The position numbers and the translations under genes were made by a program. A DNA stretch of 64,000 nt, taken from contig NZ_PKRP01000005.1 of NCBI RefSeq assembly GCF_002855515.1, forward strand, positions 248,001 to 312,000, written 5' to 3'. The notes under the pieces are model-generated. The model did no database searches. It was given only the letters and a program-made list of their open reading frames with translations, and was not told where the DNA came from. This stretch comes from Rhizobium sp. TH135 (lineage in GTDB: Bacteria; Pseudomonadota; Alphaproteobacteria; Rhizobiales; Rhizobiaceae). Shown here one piece after another: positions 1-7,496 of this stretch. The stretch's first letter is position 1. Every line of letters begins with the position of its first letter.

Positions 1-1105
1 TCTCAGGCTCGAACCAGATGCCGAACTGCATGCCGAGCCCGGTCACGTGATCGACCAGCGGCTTCAGACCGTCAGGATATTTCCGCGGATCGATATCCCA
101 GTCGCCAAGGCTCGTCGTGTCGTCGTCACGCTTGCCGAACCAGCCATCATCCAAGACGAATCGCTCGATGCCGAGTTCGGCAGCAGCCGTCGCCTGGGCT
201 TTGAGCGAATCCATCTGGTGGTCGAAGTAATTGCCTTCCCAGGTATTGAGCGTCACCGGACGGGGGCTCATGCGGCCGCCCGGCCAAGTGGTCAGCTCTT
301 CGCGCACGAAGGCGTGGAAGTCTTCCGTATCGGCACCGGCATAGGCAACAGGGCTTTCATAGCTTTCGCCCGGTCCAAGCAAGATCTCGCCCGGCTCGAA
401 CAGCTCACCGAGATGCACGAGGCGCCGTCCGTCATCGGTCCGGTCGATCACCATCTGGTGGTTGCCGCTGAAGCCGAGCGTCACGCCGAAGATCTGGGTC
501 TCGCTTTCGAGGAACAGCATCGGGAAGCGATCATGCGAGGTGCGGCCACGACGATTTTCCTGGATCCAGGTACCATTGCCGAGAAGCTCGCGCCGCGTCT
601 GGAATTCGCGACCCCAGATGCCGGTGAAGCTCATCACCTGCAGATCGCCGGCAGGCGCGAGGAACGTGCCGGCCATGCAGCGGTCGAGCTGGTACTCCGT
701 TTCGCCCCGGTTCGTGAGCTTCGTCGCCATGGAAATGGGACCAGACGGATGGGCGGTAAGCGTGATCGAAATGGCCAGCTTGGCCACCGGATCGAGACCG
801 GCAAGCACGGTGCGATGCCCGTCGCGGAAAAACTCCCACTTGCCGAACTGAGCGACAAAATCACGCCCGCCACGATGCCCTGCAATCGCCGGCCAGCCGA
901 AGAAGCCCATGCCGCCTGTCGGCAGGAGAACGGACGAGGGCACGGCCACATCCATGCCGTTGACGCGGCTTGAACGTTCGATTTCGAACAAAGGATCGGC
1001 GTCTGCCGGCTCCGCCCCGAAGGACAGGATTTCCGGCATGCCGAGCTCCGGCAGACGAAGGCTCAGCGCCAGCTGGCCGGAATCGATGGTGACAATCTTG
1101 CTCAT
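1..1105 (-). CDS. alpha-galactosidase, GH36 family (3' part missing)
   Basis: The reverse strand from an ATG at 1105 is open to the left edge (about 368 codons), so the C-terminal half lies outside the window. The protein starts MSKIVTIDSGQL. It shows the GH36 hallmarks NTWEGNYFDH, then DDGWFGKRDDDTTSLGDW and, at the edge, GMQFGIWFEPE. These strands lead into the catalytic barrel; the nucleophile Asp would come just after the cut. The family hydrolyses terminal alpha-galactosyl groups of melibiose, raffinose and related sugars, and a cytoplasmic location is likely because no signal peptide is seen. It overlaps the stop of the upstream permease gene (ATGA), so it is the last visible gene of the transporter operon. 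Family sure, substrate inferred. Confidence 0.93.
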   Translation of the reverse strand, partial: MSKIVTIDSGQLALSLRLPELGMPEILSFGAEPADADPLFEIERSSRVNGMDVAVPSSVLLPTGGMGFFGWPAIAGHRGGRDFVAQFGKWEFFRDGHRTVLAGLDPVAKLAISITLTAHPSGPISMATKLTNRGETEYQLDRCMAGTFLAPAGDLQVMSFTGIWGREFQTRRELLGNGTWIQENRRGRTSHDRFPMLFLESETQIFGVTLGFSGNHQMVIDRTDDGRRLVHLGELFEPGEILLGPGESYESPVAYAGADTEDFHAFVREELTTWPGGRMSPRPVTLNTWEGNYFDHQMDSLKAQATAAAELGIERFVLDDGWFGKRDDDTTSLGDWDIDPRKYPDGLKPLVDHVTGLGMQFGIWFEPE

Positions 1106-1953
1106 CCCTTGGTCGCTCCAAGCGTCAGGCCGGCAATGAAATGCCGTTGCATCAGGAAAAACATGGCGACCGGCGGCAGGGCCGCAACGATCGATCCGGC
1201 CGAGACGAGATGCCAGGCGGCGACCCACTGGCCGTTCAGCGAATAGAGACCCGCAGTCACAGGCATGGCATGCTGACCCTGCACGAGAACCGTCGCCCAG
1301 AAGTAGTCGTTCCAGACAAAGGTGAAGACGAGCACAGAGAGGGCTGCAATTGCGGGACGCATCAGCGGCAGCACGATGTAGCGGAAGATCCGCCATTCCG
1401 AGACGCCCTCGACGCGAGCAGACTCGATCAGCGCAAATGGTAGGCCCTTGATGAAATTGCGCATGAAGAGCGTGCAGAAACCGGTCTGGAAGGCGACATG
1501 GAAGAGCACGAGGCCCATCGTCGTGTCGTAGAGACCGGCCCTCAGCGTCATGTCACGCACCGGCACCATCAGGATCTGGAACGGGATGAAGTTGCCGGCC
1601 ACGAAGAAGAAGAAGAGGACCAGATTGCCCTTGAACTTGTAAACGGCAAGGGCAAAGCCCGTGAGGCAGGAGAGCGCGACCGCACCAATGACCGTCGGGA
1701 TCGTCACCTTGAACGAGTTCAGGATGTAATAGCCGATCGGCGAGTTGTTGAAGACTGCCGAATAGTTCTCGAAACCGGCAAAGCCGGAAGGGATGCCGAA
1801 ATAATTGCCGGCCGCGAGGTCACCCGCCGGGCGTACCGACGTGATAGCGACGCCGATCAGCGGCAGGAGCCAGAGGAAGAGGGCAACCGGCAGCAGGATC
1901 TTGTAGGCCGTCTGCGCAAAGGGCGAGGCCTTCTGGATCGGAGTGGGGAACAT
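1102..1953 (-). CDS. CUT1 sugar ABC transporter permease (MalG type)
   Basis: This 283-residue inner-membrane permease has six likely membrane segments, starting with LLPVALFLWLLPLIGVAI near residue 20. The cytoplasmic EAA loop is seen as ESARVEGVSEWRIFRYIVLP around residue 180, which is where the ATPase docks. Length and topology fit MalG/RafG-like subunits. Its start overlaps the stop of the partner permease and its stop overlaps the alpha-galactosidase start, so the genes are translationally coupled. Together with the binding protein it should import alpha-galactosides. No cognate ATPase gene is visible in this operon; it may lie beyond the left edge or be a shared MsmK-like subunit. Confidence 0.92.
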   Translation of the reverse strand: MFPTPIQKASPFAQTAYKILLPVALFLWLLPLIGVAITSVRPAGDLAAGNYFGIPSGFAGFENYSAVFNNSPIGYYILNSFKVTIPTVIGAVALSCLTGFALAVYKFKGNLVLFFFFVAGNFIPFQILMVPVRDMTLRAGLYDTTMGLVLFHVAFQTGFCTLFMRNFIKGLPFALIESARVEGVSEWRIFRYIVLPLMRPAIAALSVLVFTFVWNDYFWATVLVQGQHAMPVTAGLYSLNGQWVAAWHLVSAGSIVAALPPVAMFFLMQRHFIAGLTLGATKG

Positions 1954-2861
1954 CAGGCGTTCCTTTCCTGGGCGAGCATGCGGACGATGAAGAGCGAGAT
2001 GAAGACCATCATGATCAGGAACAGCACGACCGCGATCGATGCGCCGTAGCCCATGCGGAAGCCGTATTCGGAGAGCGCCTGCTCATACATGAAGTAGGAG
2101 AGCACCGAGCTCGAACCGTAGGGGCCGCCGGCGGTCATGATGGAGACGAGGTCGAAGGAACGCAGCGAACCGATGACCGTCACGACCATGGCAATGAAGG
2201 TTGCCGGTGCCAGCTGCGGCAGGATCACGTACCAGAGCAGCTTCAGCCCCTTGGCACCGTCCATGCGGGCGGCTTCCACCTGCTCCGGATTGATGTTGTT
2301 GAGACCCGTCAGGTAGAGGATCATGCAATAGGCCGTCTGCGGCCACAGCCCGGCAATGATGATGCCGTAGGTCACATAGCGCTCGTCGGCGAGAACGGCG
2401 ATCTGTTCGCCGAACAGCATTTCCGTCAGCTTCGAAAACAGGCCGAAATCCGGAGCGTAGAACCAGGTGAACATCAAGCCGACGACAACCTGGCTGATCA
2501 CGAAGGGAAAGAAGAACAGCGACTTGTAGAGCCGGATGCCCGTGACGGTCTGGTTAAGGAAGAGTGCGACTGCAAGCCCCGCCGGGATCGACAGCAGGTA
2601 GAGCACCAGCCAGATCAGGTTGTTGTAGAGCGAGGTGTAGAAGGTGTCGTCATCGGCGAGTTCGACATAATTGTCGAAGCCGATCCAGGTCATCGCACCG
2701 AGACCATCCCAGTCATGGAAACTGATCCAGATCGATTCGAAGATCGGAACCAGCACGTAGATCAGGAACATCAGCATGCCGGGCGCCAGGAAGAGGAAGG
2801 GCGCAAGCGTCTGCTGATTGCGCTTCCAGAAGCCGGACGACAAAGGAACGGTGTTGCTCAT
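1953..2861 (-). CDS. CUT1 sugar ABC transporter permease (MalF/UgpA type)
   Basis: This 302-residue inner-membrane permease has the motif FLFLAPGMLMFLIYVLVPIF early on, typical of the MalF branch of CUT1 transporters, and an EAA loop beginning EAARMDGAKG near residue 205. I chose the ATG at 2861 (MSNTVPLSS) because AGAGGTG lies just upstream; a longer frame reaching 2927 has no support. It overlaps the start of the second permease and follows the binding-protein gene with an 88-bp gap. It forms the membrane heterodimer with the MalG-type subunit. Substrate is inferred from the neighbouring GH36 enzyme. Confidence 0.92.
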   Translation of the reverse strand: MSNTVPLSSGFWKRNQQTLAPFLFLAPGMLMFLIYVLVPIFESIWISFHDWDGLGAMTWIGFDNYVELADDDTFYTSLYNNLIWLVLYLLSIPAGLAVALFLNQTVTGIRLYKSLFFFPFVISQVVVGLMFTWFYAPDFGLFSKLTEMLFGEQIAVLADERYVTYGIIIAGLWPQTAYCMILYLTGLNNINPEQVEAARMDGAKGLKLLWYVILPQLAPATFIAMVVTVIGSLRSFDLVSIMTAGGPYGSSSVLSYFMYEQALSEYGFRMGYGASIAVVLFLIMMVFISLFIVRMLAQERNA

Positions 2862-2949
2862 GGCGGCACCTCTGAGGGAAAGGAAAACGGCAACCGGATG
2901 CCATGGGCCCAGGGAGACCCATAGCACCCGGCGCAGGGAGCCCTAAGGC

Positions 2950-4182
2950 TTACTTGTGGACGCGGGCGCGGACCTTTTCGAGCCGCTCCAGGATCCGGTC
3001 CATATCGTCGGGCTTCACCATGAATTCCTGGAAGCCTTCCATGCCGGCCTTTGCCATTTCGGCATTGGCGTCGCGGTCATAGAACTGGGCGAGCGCATAG
3101 GCGTTCGACAGCATCTCGAAACCGGCATTGAGGAACGGATCCGCCGGCTTTTCGGCCTTGTTGTTGACCGGCAGCTGGCCGAGCGTCGCGTTCATCTTCG
3201 TCTGGGCTTCCGGCGAAGCGAGGTAGGCGAGGAACTTCTTCGCATCTTCCTTGTTCTTCGCGCCCGACGGGATGTGGAACGTATCCGTCGGAGCCTCTTC
3301 CGACATCGGAATGCCGGCGGTAATTTCCGGGAACTGCATGAAGCCGATCTGCTCTTCCTTCAGGCCGCCGTCCTTCATGGTGGCGACAGCGAAGTTGCCC
3401 ATCAGATACATGGCAGCCTTGCCCTGGACCATCTGCGGGATAGCATCCTGCCAGTCGATCGCGGCATGGTTCTCGTTGAAGTAACCGGCCTTGACCAACT
3501 CGCCCCACTTTTCGAACACGGCCTTCACGCGCGGATCCGTGTAGGGAACCTTGCCGGAGGTCAACTCCATGTGGAACTCGTAGCCGTTGACGCGCAGGTT
3601 CAGGTAGTCGAACCAGCCGCCCGTCGGCCACAGGGCCTTGGTGCCGATGGTGATCGGCGTGATACCGGCCGTCTTCAGCTTTTCGCAGGCGGCCAGGAAT
3701 TCGGCCCAGTTCTTCGGCGGCTCGATGCCCTGTTCGGCGAAGATGTCCTTACGGTAGTAGATACCCCACTGGTAATAGGTGTAGGGCACGCCCCACTTCT
3801 TGCCGTCGATGGTCATCGAGGCGGAAGCGGACTTCAGCTGGTCGTTCAGACCATTGGCTTCCCAGACATCCGAGACGTCTTCGAACAAACCGGCCTTGAC
3901 GAAGGGCTCCATGCGGTTGCCGGCATACCATGCGGCAACATCGGGAGCGTCAGCGGTCAGGAAGTTACGGATGGCGGACTTGTAGCCTTCGTGGTCGAAG
4001 TTGTTCCACTTGACCGTGATGTCGGGGTTGGCCTTCTGGAAATCAGCGATCAATTCTTCCATCGCCTTCTTCGGCGCCGGATCGGAATGGTCGGAATTGA
4101 GAACGATTTCACCGGCGAATGCGGTGGACGACAGAAGGGCAGCACCCAGAGCAAGGCTGCTCAGGCTTTTGAAAAAGGTCAT
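2950..4182 (-). CDS. CUT1 sugar ABC transporter substrate-binding protein
   Basis: This 410-residue periplasmic binding protein has a clear signal peptide (MTFFKSLSSLALGAALLSS, cleavage expected after AFA near residue 23). It then has the family-1 extracellular solute-binding pattern: FQKANPDITVKWNN, NLRVNGYEFH, a MVQGKAAMYLMGNFAV strand and a late DAKKFLAYLASPEAQ segment. The start at 4182 is fixed by GGAGGAAAAC directly before ATG and by the signal peptide; an upstream in-frame extension to 4242 lacks these. It is the first gene of the operon and faces the MelR-like regulator gene, so the 151-bp gap should hold the regulated promoter. Confidence 0.93.
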   Translation of the reverse strand: MTFFKSLSSLALGAALLSSTAFAGEIVLNSDHSDPAPKKAMEELIADFQKANPDITVKWNNFDHEGYKSAIRNFLTADAPDVAAWYAGNRMEPFVKAGLFEDVSDVWEANGLNDQLKSASASMTIDGKKWGVPYTYYQWGIYYRKDIFAEQGIEPPKNWAEFLAACEKLKTAGITPITIGTKALWPTGGWFDYLNLRVNGYEFHMELTSGKVPYTDPRVKAVFEKWGELVKAGYFNENHAAIDWQDAIPQMVQGKAAMYLMGNFAVATMKDGGLKEEQIGFMQFPEITAGIPMSEEAPTDTFHIPSGAKNKEDAKKFLAYLASPEAQTKMNATLGQLPVNNKAEKPADPFLNAGFEMLSNAYALAQFYDRDANAEMAKAGMEGFQEFMVKPDDMDRILERLEKVRARVHK

Positions 4183-4333
4183 GTTTTCCTCCCTATGACC
4201 GTTATGCATTGCATATGCCGAGCTTGAAGCCCCGGATCCCACCGGAGCGGAATTCTCAGCTCATCTTGATCATCCGATTCAAACCCGTAATAATCTACCG
4301 AGTTTTTGCCGATCTTTTCCGGGATCCTAAGAT

Positions 4334-5257
4334 TTGGAACATGTGAAGCCCCTGTTGGTGGACGAATCGGTCCCCGTGCATCCCGACCATGACCCGCGAC
4401 ACCCGCTGGTCATCTTCGGCGACCACCGCTTTTGTGCGGGGGAGAGCCTGACGGTCCATCGCATGGCCGGGCCGCACATGCACAGCCAGATCGAGCTTAA
4501 CTTCGTACTGACGGGCCAGATGACCTACTGGTTCGACGGACGCGAGCTGACGGTCGACGAGGGGCGCCTCTGCCTCTTCTGGGGCATGATCCCGCACCAG
4601 GTGACCGACCGCAGGGAAGGCACTCGTTTCGTCTGCCTCTACGTGCCGATGTCCGTTTTCCTTGGACTGGCCAATCTCAGCCGCTTCCGCGATGCCGTAT
4701 TCCGGGGCGCCATGATCGAGGCCTTGGAAATCCGCTCCTGGGATCGGGACATTTTCCAGCGCTGGCGCGAGGAACTCCTGGCAGGCGACGAGAACCTGAC
4801 CGAAATCGTGCGCAACGAACTGACAGCCCGTGTTCTCCGGATCGAGCGCGATGGGTGGCGGGATCTCCGTGAGGAAGGCTCGGCGATCGCCAGTTTCAGC
4901 GCCAATGACAGCGAGCGCGTCGAGCACATCGAGCGCATGCTGCGCTTCATCGCCGAACACGCATTGGAAAACATTTCGGCCGATGATGTCGGAAATGCCG
5001 TCGGTCTGCATCCAAACTATGCCATGTCGATCTTCAAGCGGGCCGTCGGCCACACGATCAACCAGGCGATTGTCCGCCACCGCCTGGACACCGCGCAGTC
5101 CCTGCTGATTTCAACCGACCTGTCGATCACCGACGTCGCCTTCGAAAGCGGATTTGGGTCGGTCTCCCGCTTCTACGAGGCCTTCAGCCAGCGTTTTGTC
5201 GAAAAGCCGACGGCTTTCCGTCGCCGCATGCGCTCGAAGGGCATGCCACAGGCCTGA
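4334..5257 (+). CDS. MelR-like AraC family transcriptional regulator
   Basis: The protein has an N-terminal cupin-type sugar-sensing domain (GPHMHSQIELNFVLTGQM, then LFWGMIPHQVTD, roughly residues 35-110). A C-terminal AraC double helix-turn-helix follows (ISADDVGNAVGLHPNYAMSI and ITDVAFESGFGSVSRFYEAF, residues about 215-300). The phrases around LFWGMIPHQVTD and HPNYAMSIFKRAVG resemble the melibiose regulator MelR of enterobacteria more than general AraC proteins. It is divergent from the alpha-galactoside transporter operon, which it probably activates when alpha-galactosides are present. The start is uncertain: TTG at 4334 is the first possibility, and a GTG at 4343 is equally plausible because no strong ribosome-binding site precedes either. 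Confidence 0.85.
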   Translation: MEHVKPLLVDESVPVHPDHDPRHPLVIFGDHRFCAGESLTVHRMAGPHMHSQIELNFVLTGQMTYWFDGRELTVDEGRLCLFWGMIPHQVTDRREGTRFVCLYVPMSVFLGLANLSRFRDAVFRGAMIEALEIRSWDRDIFQRWREELLAGDENLTEIVRNELTARVLRIERDGWRDLREEGSAIASFSANDSERVEHIERMLRFIAEHALENISADDVGNAVGLHPNYAMSIFKRAVGHTINQAIVRHRLDTAQSLLISTDLSITDVAFESGFGSVSRFYEAFSQRFVEKPTAFRRRMRSKGMPQA

Positions 5258-5267
5258 GCGCCCCGGA

Positions 5268-6356
5268 TCAACGTCGCGCGATCGCTGACAGTCGGGGCAT
5301 CGCCATATCCGGGCACCATTCCTGGAAACCGATGATGCGGCGGACGACCTTTTCGGCATGATTGCCGGCGATATCAGCCAGGCGGTGCTCCAGATAGGGA
5401 TTGAGAAAGCGCTCCATCGTGGTCGCCACATAGACCTCGGCCTCGTCACCGAGACCATGCACCCGAAAGCCGGGCACGACTTCCTCGTGGTAAATCTCCT
5501 CCAGTTCAGCACGGATCGCCGGATCGGCCAGAATGTCCTTGACGCATTCTGACTCCGGCCGGCCTTGACTCTGCCAGCGATCGGCAAGAACCGTATGGCC
5601 GAGATTGAGAATATGCAGCTTCAGCCTCTCATACGGTGTCAGGTCGTCGACGAGCCTGATGCAAGGATACTCGCAGGGAAGGGTCAGTCCCGGCTGCCGC
5701 TCGATCGCCCAGATCGCATAGGGTTCCGCGATCGCCCCCGCAGGCTCGATCGGCTCGGAGACGATACGGTCGACGAGGGTGGTCCCCCAGATGACACGCT
5801 CCGCCAGCCAGGAAACGAACATCGCGTCGGGAATATGCCTGCTTGCGAGATCAACGATCAGTCGCTGAAGCACCTCGCCGTTTCGCGAAATCAGCTCACA
5901 GGGCAAGATGGTCAGGGGCATGCCGCCGCTGCGGAAACGCGCATGCAGCAATGCCAGAAGCTTCATCGGAAAAGATCGCGGAACGCCATCGACCGTGTCG
6001 CCGTCCACCAGGGCATAACCCTTGTCTCCGGTATTGCTGAGAACCACGCGCGCTTCTTCGACGAAGATCCGCGTCACCTCGTCCCAATTGGTTGCCGTGG
6101 ACAGCGACCGACTGACCGACCGCACACGCAACTCCCGCTCCACAGGCTTTCCGTCTTCCAGACCCCTGATGATGACCGGAAACCCCTCGGGCGCCGACAA
6201 GGCGCCAATCCGCCCGGCCCGGGAGGGATCACCGCTCGTCTGCACCACAGTAATCGGCCCCAATGCCTTGCCTGCCTCCATGGCCTCGCTGACGAAAAGA
6301 TCGGCATGCGCCTGGAGAAATCGGCTCGTGCCGAATTGCAGGATGGGCGTGGTCAT
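5268..6356 (-). CDS. tagaturonate reductase-like (UxaB type) dehydrogenase
   Basis: This 362-residue polyol/uronate dehydrogenase of the long-chain mannitol dehydrogenase family opens with an NAD-binding segment, ILQFGTSRFLQAHADLFV. It has ILPCELISRNGEVLQ, TTLVDRIV, the catalytic-region pattern VDDLTPYERLKLHILNLGHT, and ERFLNPYLEH. These match the UxaB layout (D-tagaturonate to D-altronate, NADH) more closely than mannitol or fructuronate enzymes. It is about 120 residues shorter than enterobacterial UxaB, missing C-terminal helices, though the frame looks intact and the short form may be a clade feature. It lies 3 bp downstream of the GntR gene in one operon. Substrate inferred from neighbours (UxaA-like, LgoD-like). 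Confidence 0.8.
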   Translation of the reverse strand: MTTPILQFGTSRFLQAHADLFVSEAMEAGKALGPITVVQTSGDPSRAGRIGALSAPEGFPVIIRGLEDGKPVERELRVRSVSRSLSTATNWDEVTRIFVEEARVVLSNTGDKGYALVDGDTVDGVPRSFPMKLLALLHARFRSGGMPLTILPCELISRNGEVLQRLIVDLASRHIPDAMFVSWLAERVIWGTTLVDRIVSEPIEPAGAIAEPYAIWAIERQPGLTLPCEYPCIRLVDDLTPYERLKLHILNLGHTVLADRWQSQGRPESECVKDILADPAIRAELEEIYHEEVVPGFRVHGLGDEAEVYVATTMERFLNPYLEHRLADIAGNHAEKVVRRIIGFQEWCPDMAMPRLSAIARR

Positions 6357-6359
6357 GGC

Positions 6360-7247
6360 TCAGGCAGGCTCCTGGATGGATTGCAGCAGCGTTTCGCGTG
6401 CCGATTTCAGATGCTGGCGGCAGGCCTTTTCGATCTTTCCGGCATCGCGCGAAAACAGCGCGCCGATGTAGTCGAGATGCTCTTCCAGCGCCCGCTGGTT
6501 TCGGGCCCGCGCATTCGTCTTGTTCCACTGGTAGTGGTAGTGAAAGACGATCGTGATGATGTCGTAGAAATCGATGATGAAGCGATTGCTCGAGGCCTTC
6601 TGGACGAGCAGGTGAAAGCGTTCATCGAGCTCTGAGAAGTCCATGTAGCGATTGTCGATATCGGCCAGCAGCGCATGGTGCTGCGCCTCAACCAGCCGGA
6701 GCTCTTCCCAGGCCGGATGGTCCTCGGCCAGATGGACAAAGCTTGCCGCCGAGCGCAGCTCGAACATTTCGCGCACCTCTGTCAGCTCCAGCGCGAATTC
6801 GCGGGTAAAACCCTTGAGCACCCAATGGCTGTTTGGTCGCTTCTCGATCAGCCCGAAACGGCTGAAACGGATGAGGAATTCGCGCACGCTCGTGGTGCCG
6901 ATACCAATCTCGCGGGCAAGCTCCAGCTCGTTGATCTGCATGCCCGGCTGCGCGCCACCAGCGAGAATGCGCCGCATGAAGCTGCGCTCGATGATGTCAG
7001 AAAGAGAGTTGGTCTCCTCGTCGGGGAAATAGTCGTTTTGAACCGGCCGCCGCAACACCGTCTTCGACCGCTTGTCCCAGGCAACCAGCCCTGCCTCGCC
7101 GAGGCGCGTCAGGACGGCCCTGACAGTCGTGCGGCTCACACTGAGCAACCCGCCGAGCTCCGGCTCCGAGGGAAGCGTGTCCGTTTCCTCGATCAGCTTC
7201 AGCGTGCGGTTGTAAGCATCCTTGAAGACGGTGTTCTGCTTGGCCAT
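6360..7247 (-). CDS. GntR/FadR family regulator with two winged-helix domains
   Basis: This 295-residue regulator begins MAKQNTVF at an ATG at 7247; the frame is open far upstream on this strand but only as antisense of the dehydratase gene. Residues about 10-70 form one GntR-like winged helix (LPSEPELGGLLSVSRTTVRA). Residues about 85-150 form a second (INELELAREIGIGTTSVREF, then FGLIEKRPNSHWVLKGF). An FCD ligand-binding domain follows (ELTEVREMFELRSAA, LDERFHLLVQKASSN). FCD regulators normally carry one winged helix. It is divergent from the UxaA-like gene and co-transcribed with the UxaB-like gene, so it probably controls this sugar-acid island in response to a uronate or aldonate intermediate. 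Confidence 0.88.
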   Translation of the reverse strand: MAKQNTVFKDAYNRTLKLIEETDTLPSEPELGGLLSVSRTTVRAVLTRLGEAGLVAWDKRSKTVLRRPVQNDYFPDEETNSLSDIIERSFMRRILAGGAQPGMQINELELAREIGIGTTSVREFLIRFSRFGLIEKRPNSHWVLKGFTREFALELTEVREMFELRSAASFVHLAEDHPAWEELRLVEAQHHALLADIDNRYMDFSELDERFHLLVQKASSNRFIIDFYDIITIVFHYHYQWNKTNARARNQRALEEHLDYIGALFSRDAGKIEKACRQHLKSARETLLQSIQEPA

Positions 7248-7400
7248 GGATCTGCCTGGTTGATGTTGTCTGGCGCTTCGGTCTTTTGCCTCTTGGCGCA
7301 AGATGCGGACCCGCGCAATGGAAACCACCGATTGCGGCGGCCTTCCTGTCCTTCGACAAGGGTTTGTGTTCCTCCCGCTCCGAGCTGGAGCAAATTGTTC

Positions 7401-7448
7401 TTTATCGATATCATACCTATTGACGAGCAACTGTCTATTGCCGATAAA
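7401..7448 (+). promoter_or_regulatory. candidate promoter and GntR operator before uxaA-like gene
   Basis: TTTATCGATA (7401-7410) and CCGATAAAAG (7441-7450) share the CGATAAA core with a perfect 12-bp palindrome before the binding-protein gene at 10616-10627. A possible sigma-70 promoter is TTGACG at 7420-7425, 17 bp, then GATAAA at 7443-7448, overlapped by the second core. Inferred only. Confidence 0.4.
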
Positions 7449-7496
7449 AGACAAAACACAGGATCCGGTACCGCCGGACGCATGGGAGAACATCGG

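Noticed and set aside
47..973. Plus-strand frame over the alpha-galactosidase
   Set aside because: The minus strand carries consecutive GH36 motifs over the whole length.
2956..4227. Plus-strand 423-codon open frame over the sugar-binding protein
   Set aside because: The minus strand has a signal peptide, ribosome-binding site and family motifs; the plus frame has none.
6675..7481. N-terminal extension of the uxaA-like frame over the GntR gene
   Set aside because: The family start falls near 7497, and the extension is antisense to the supported regulator.
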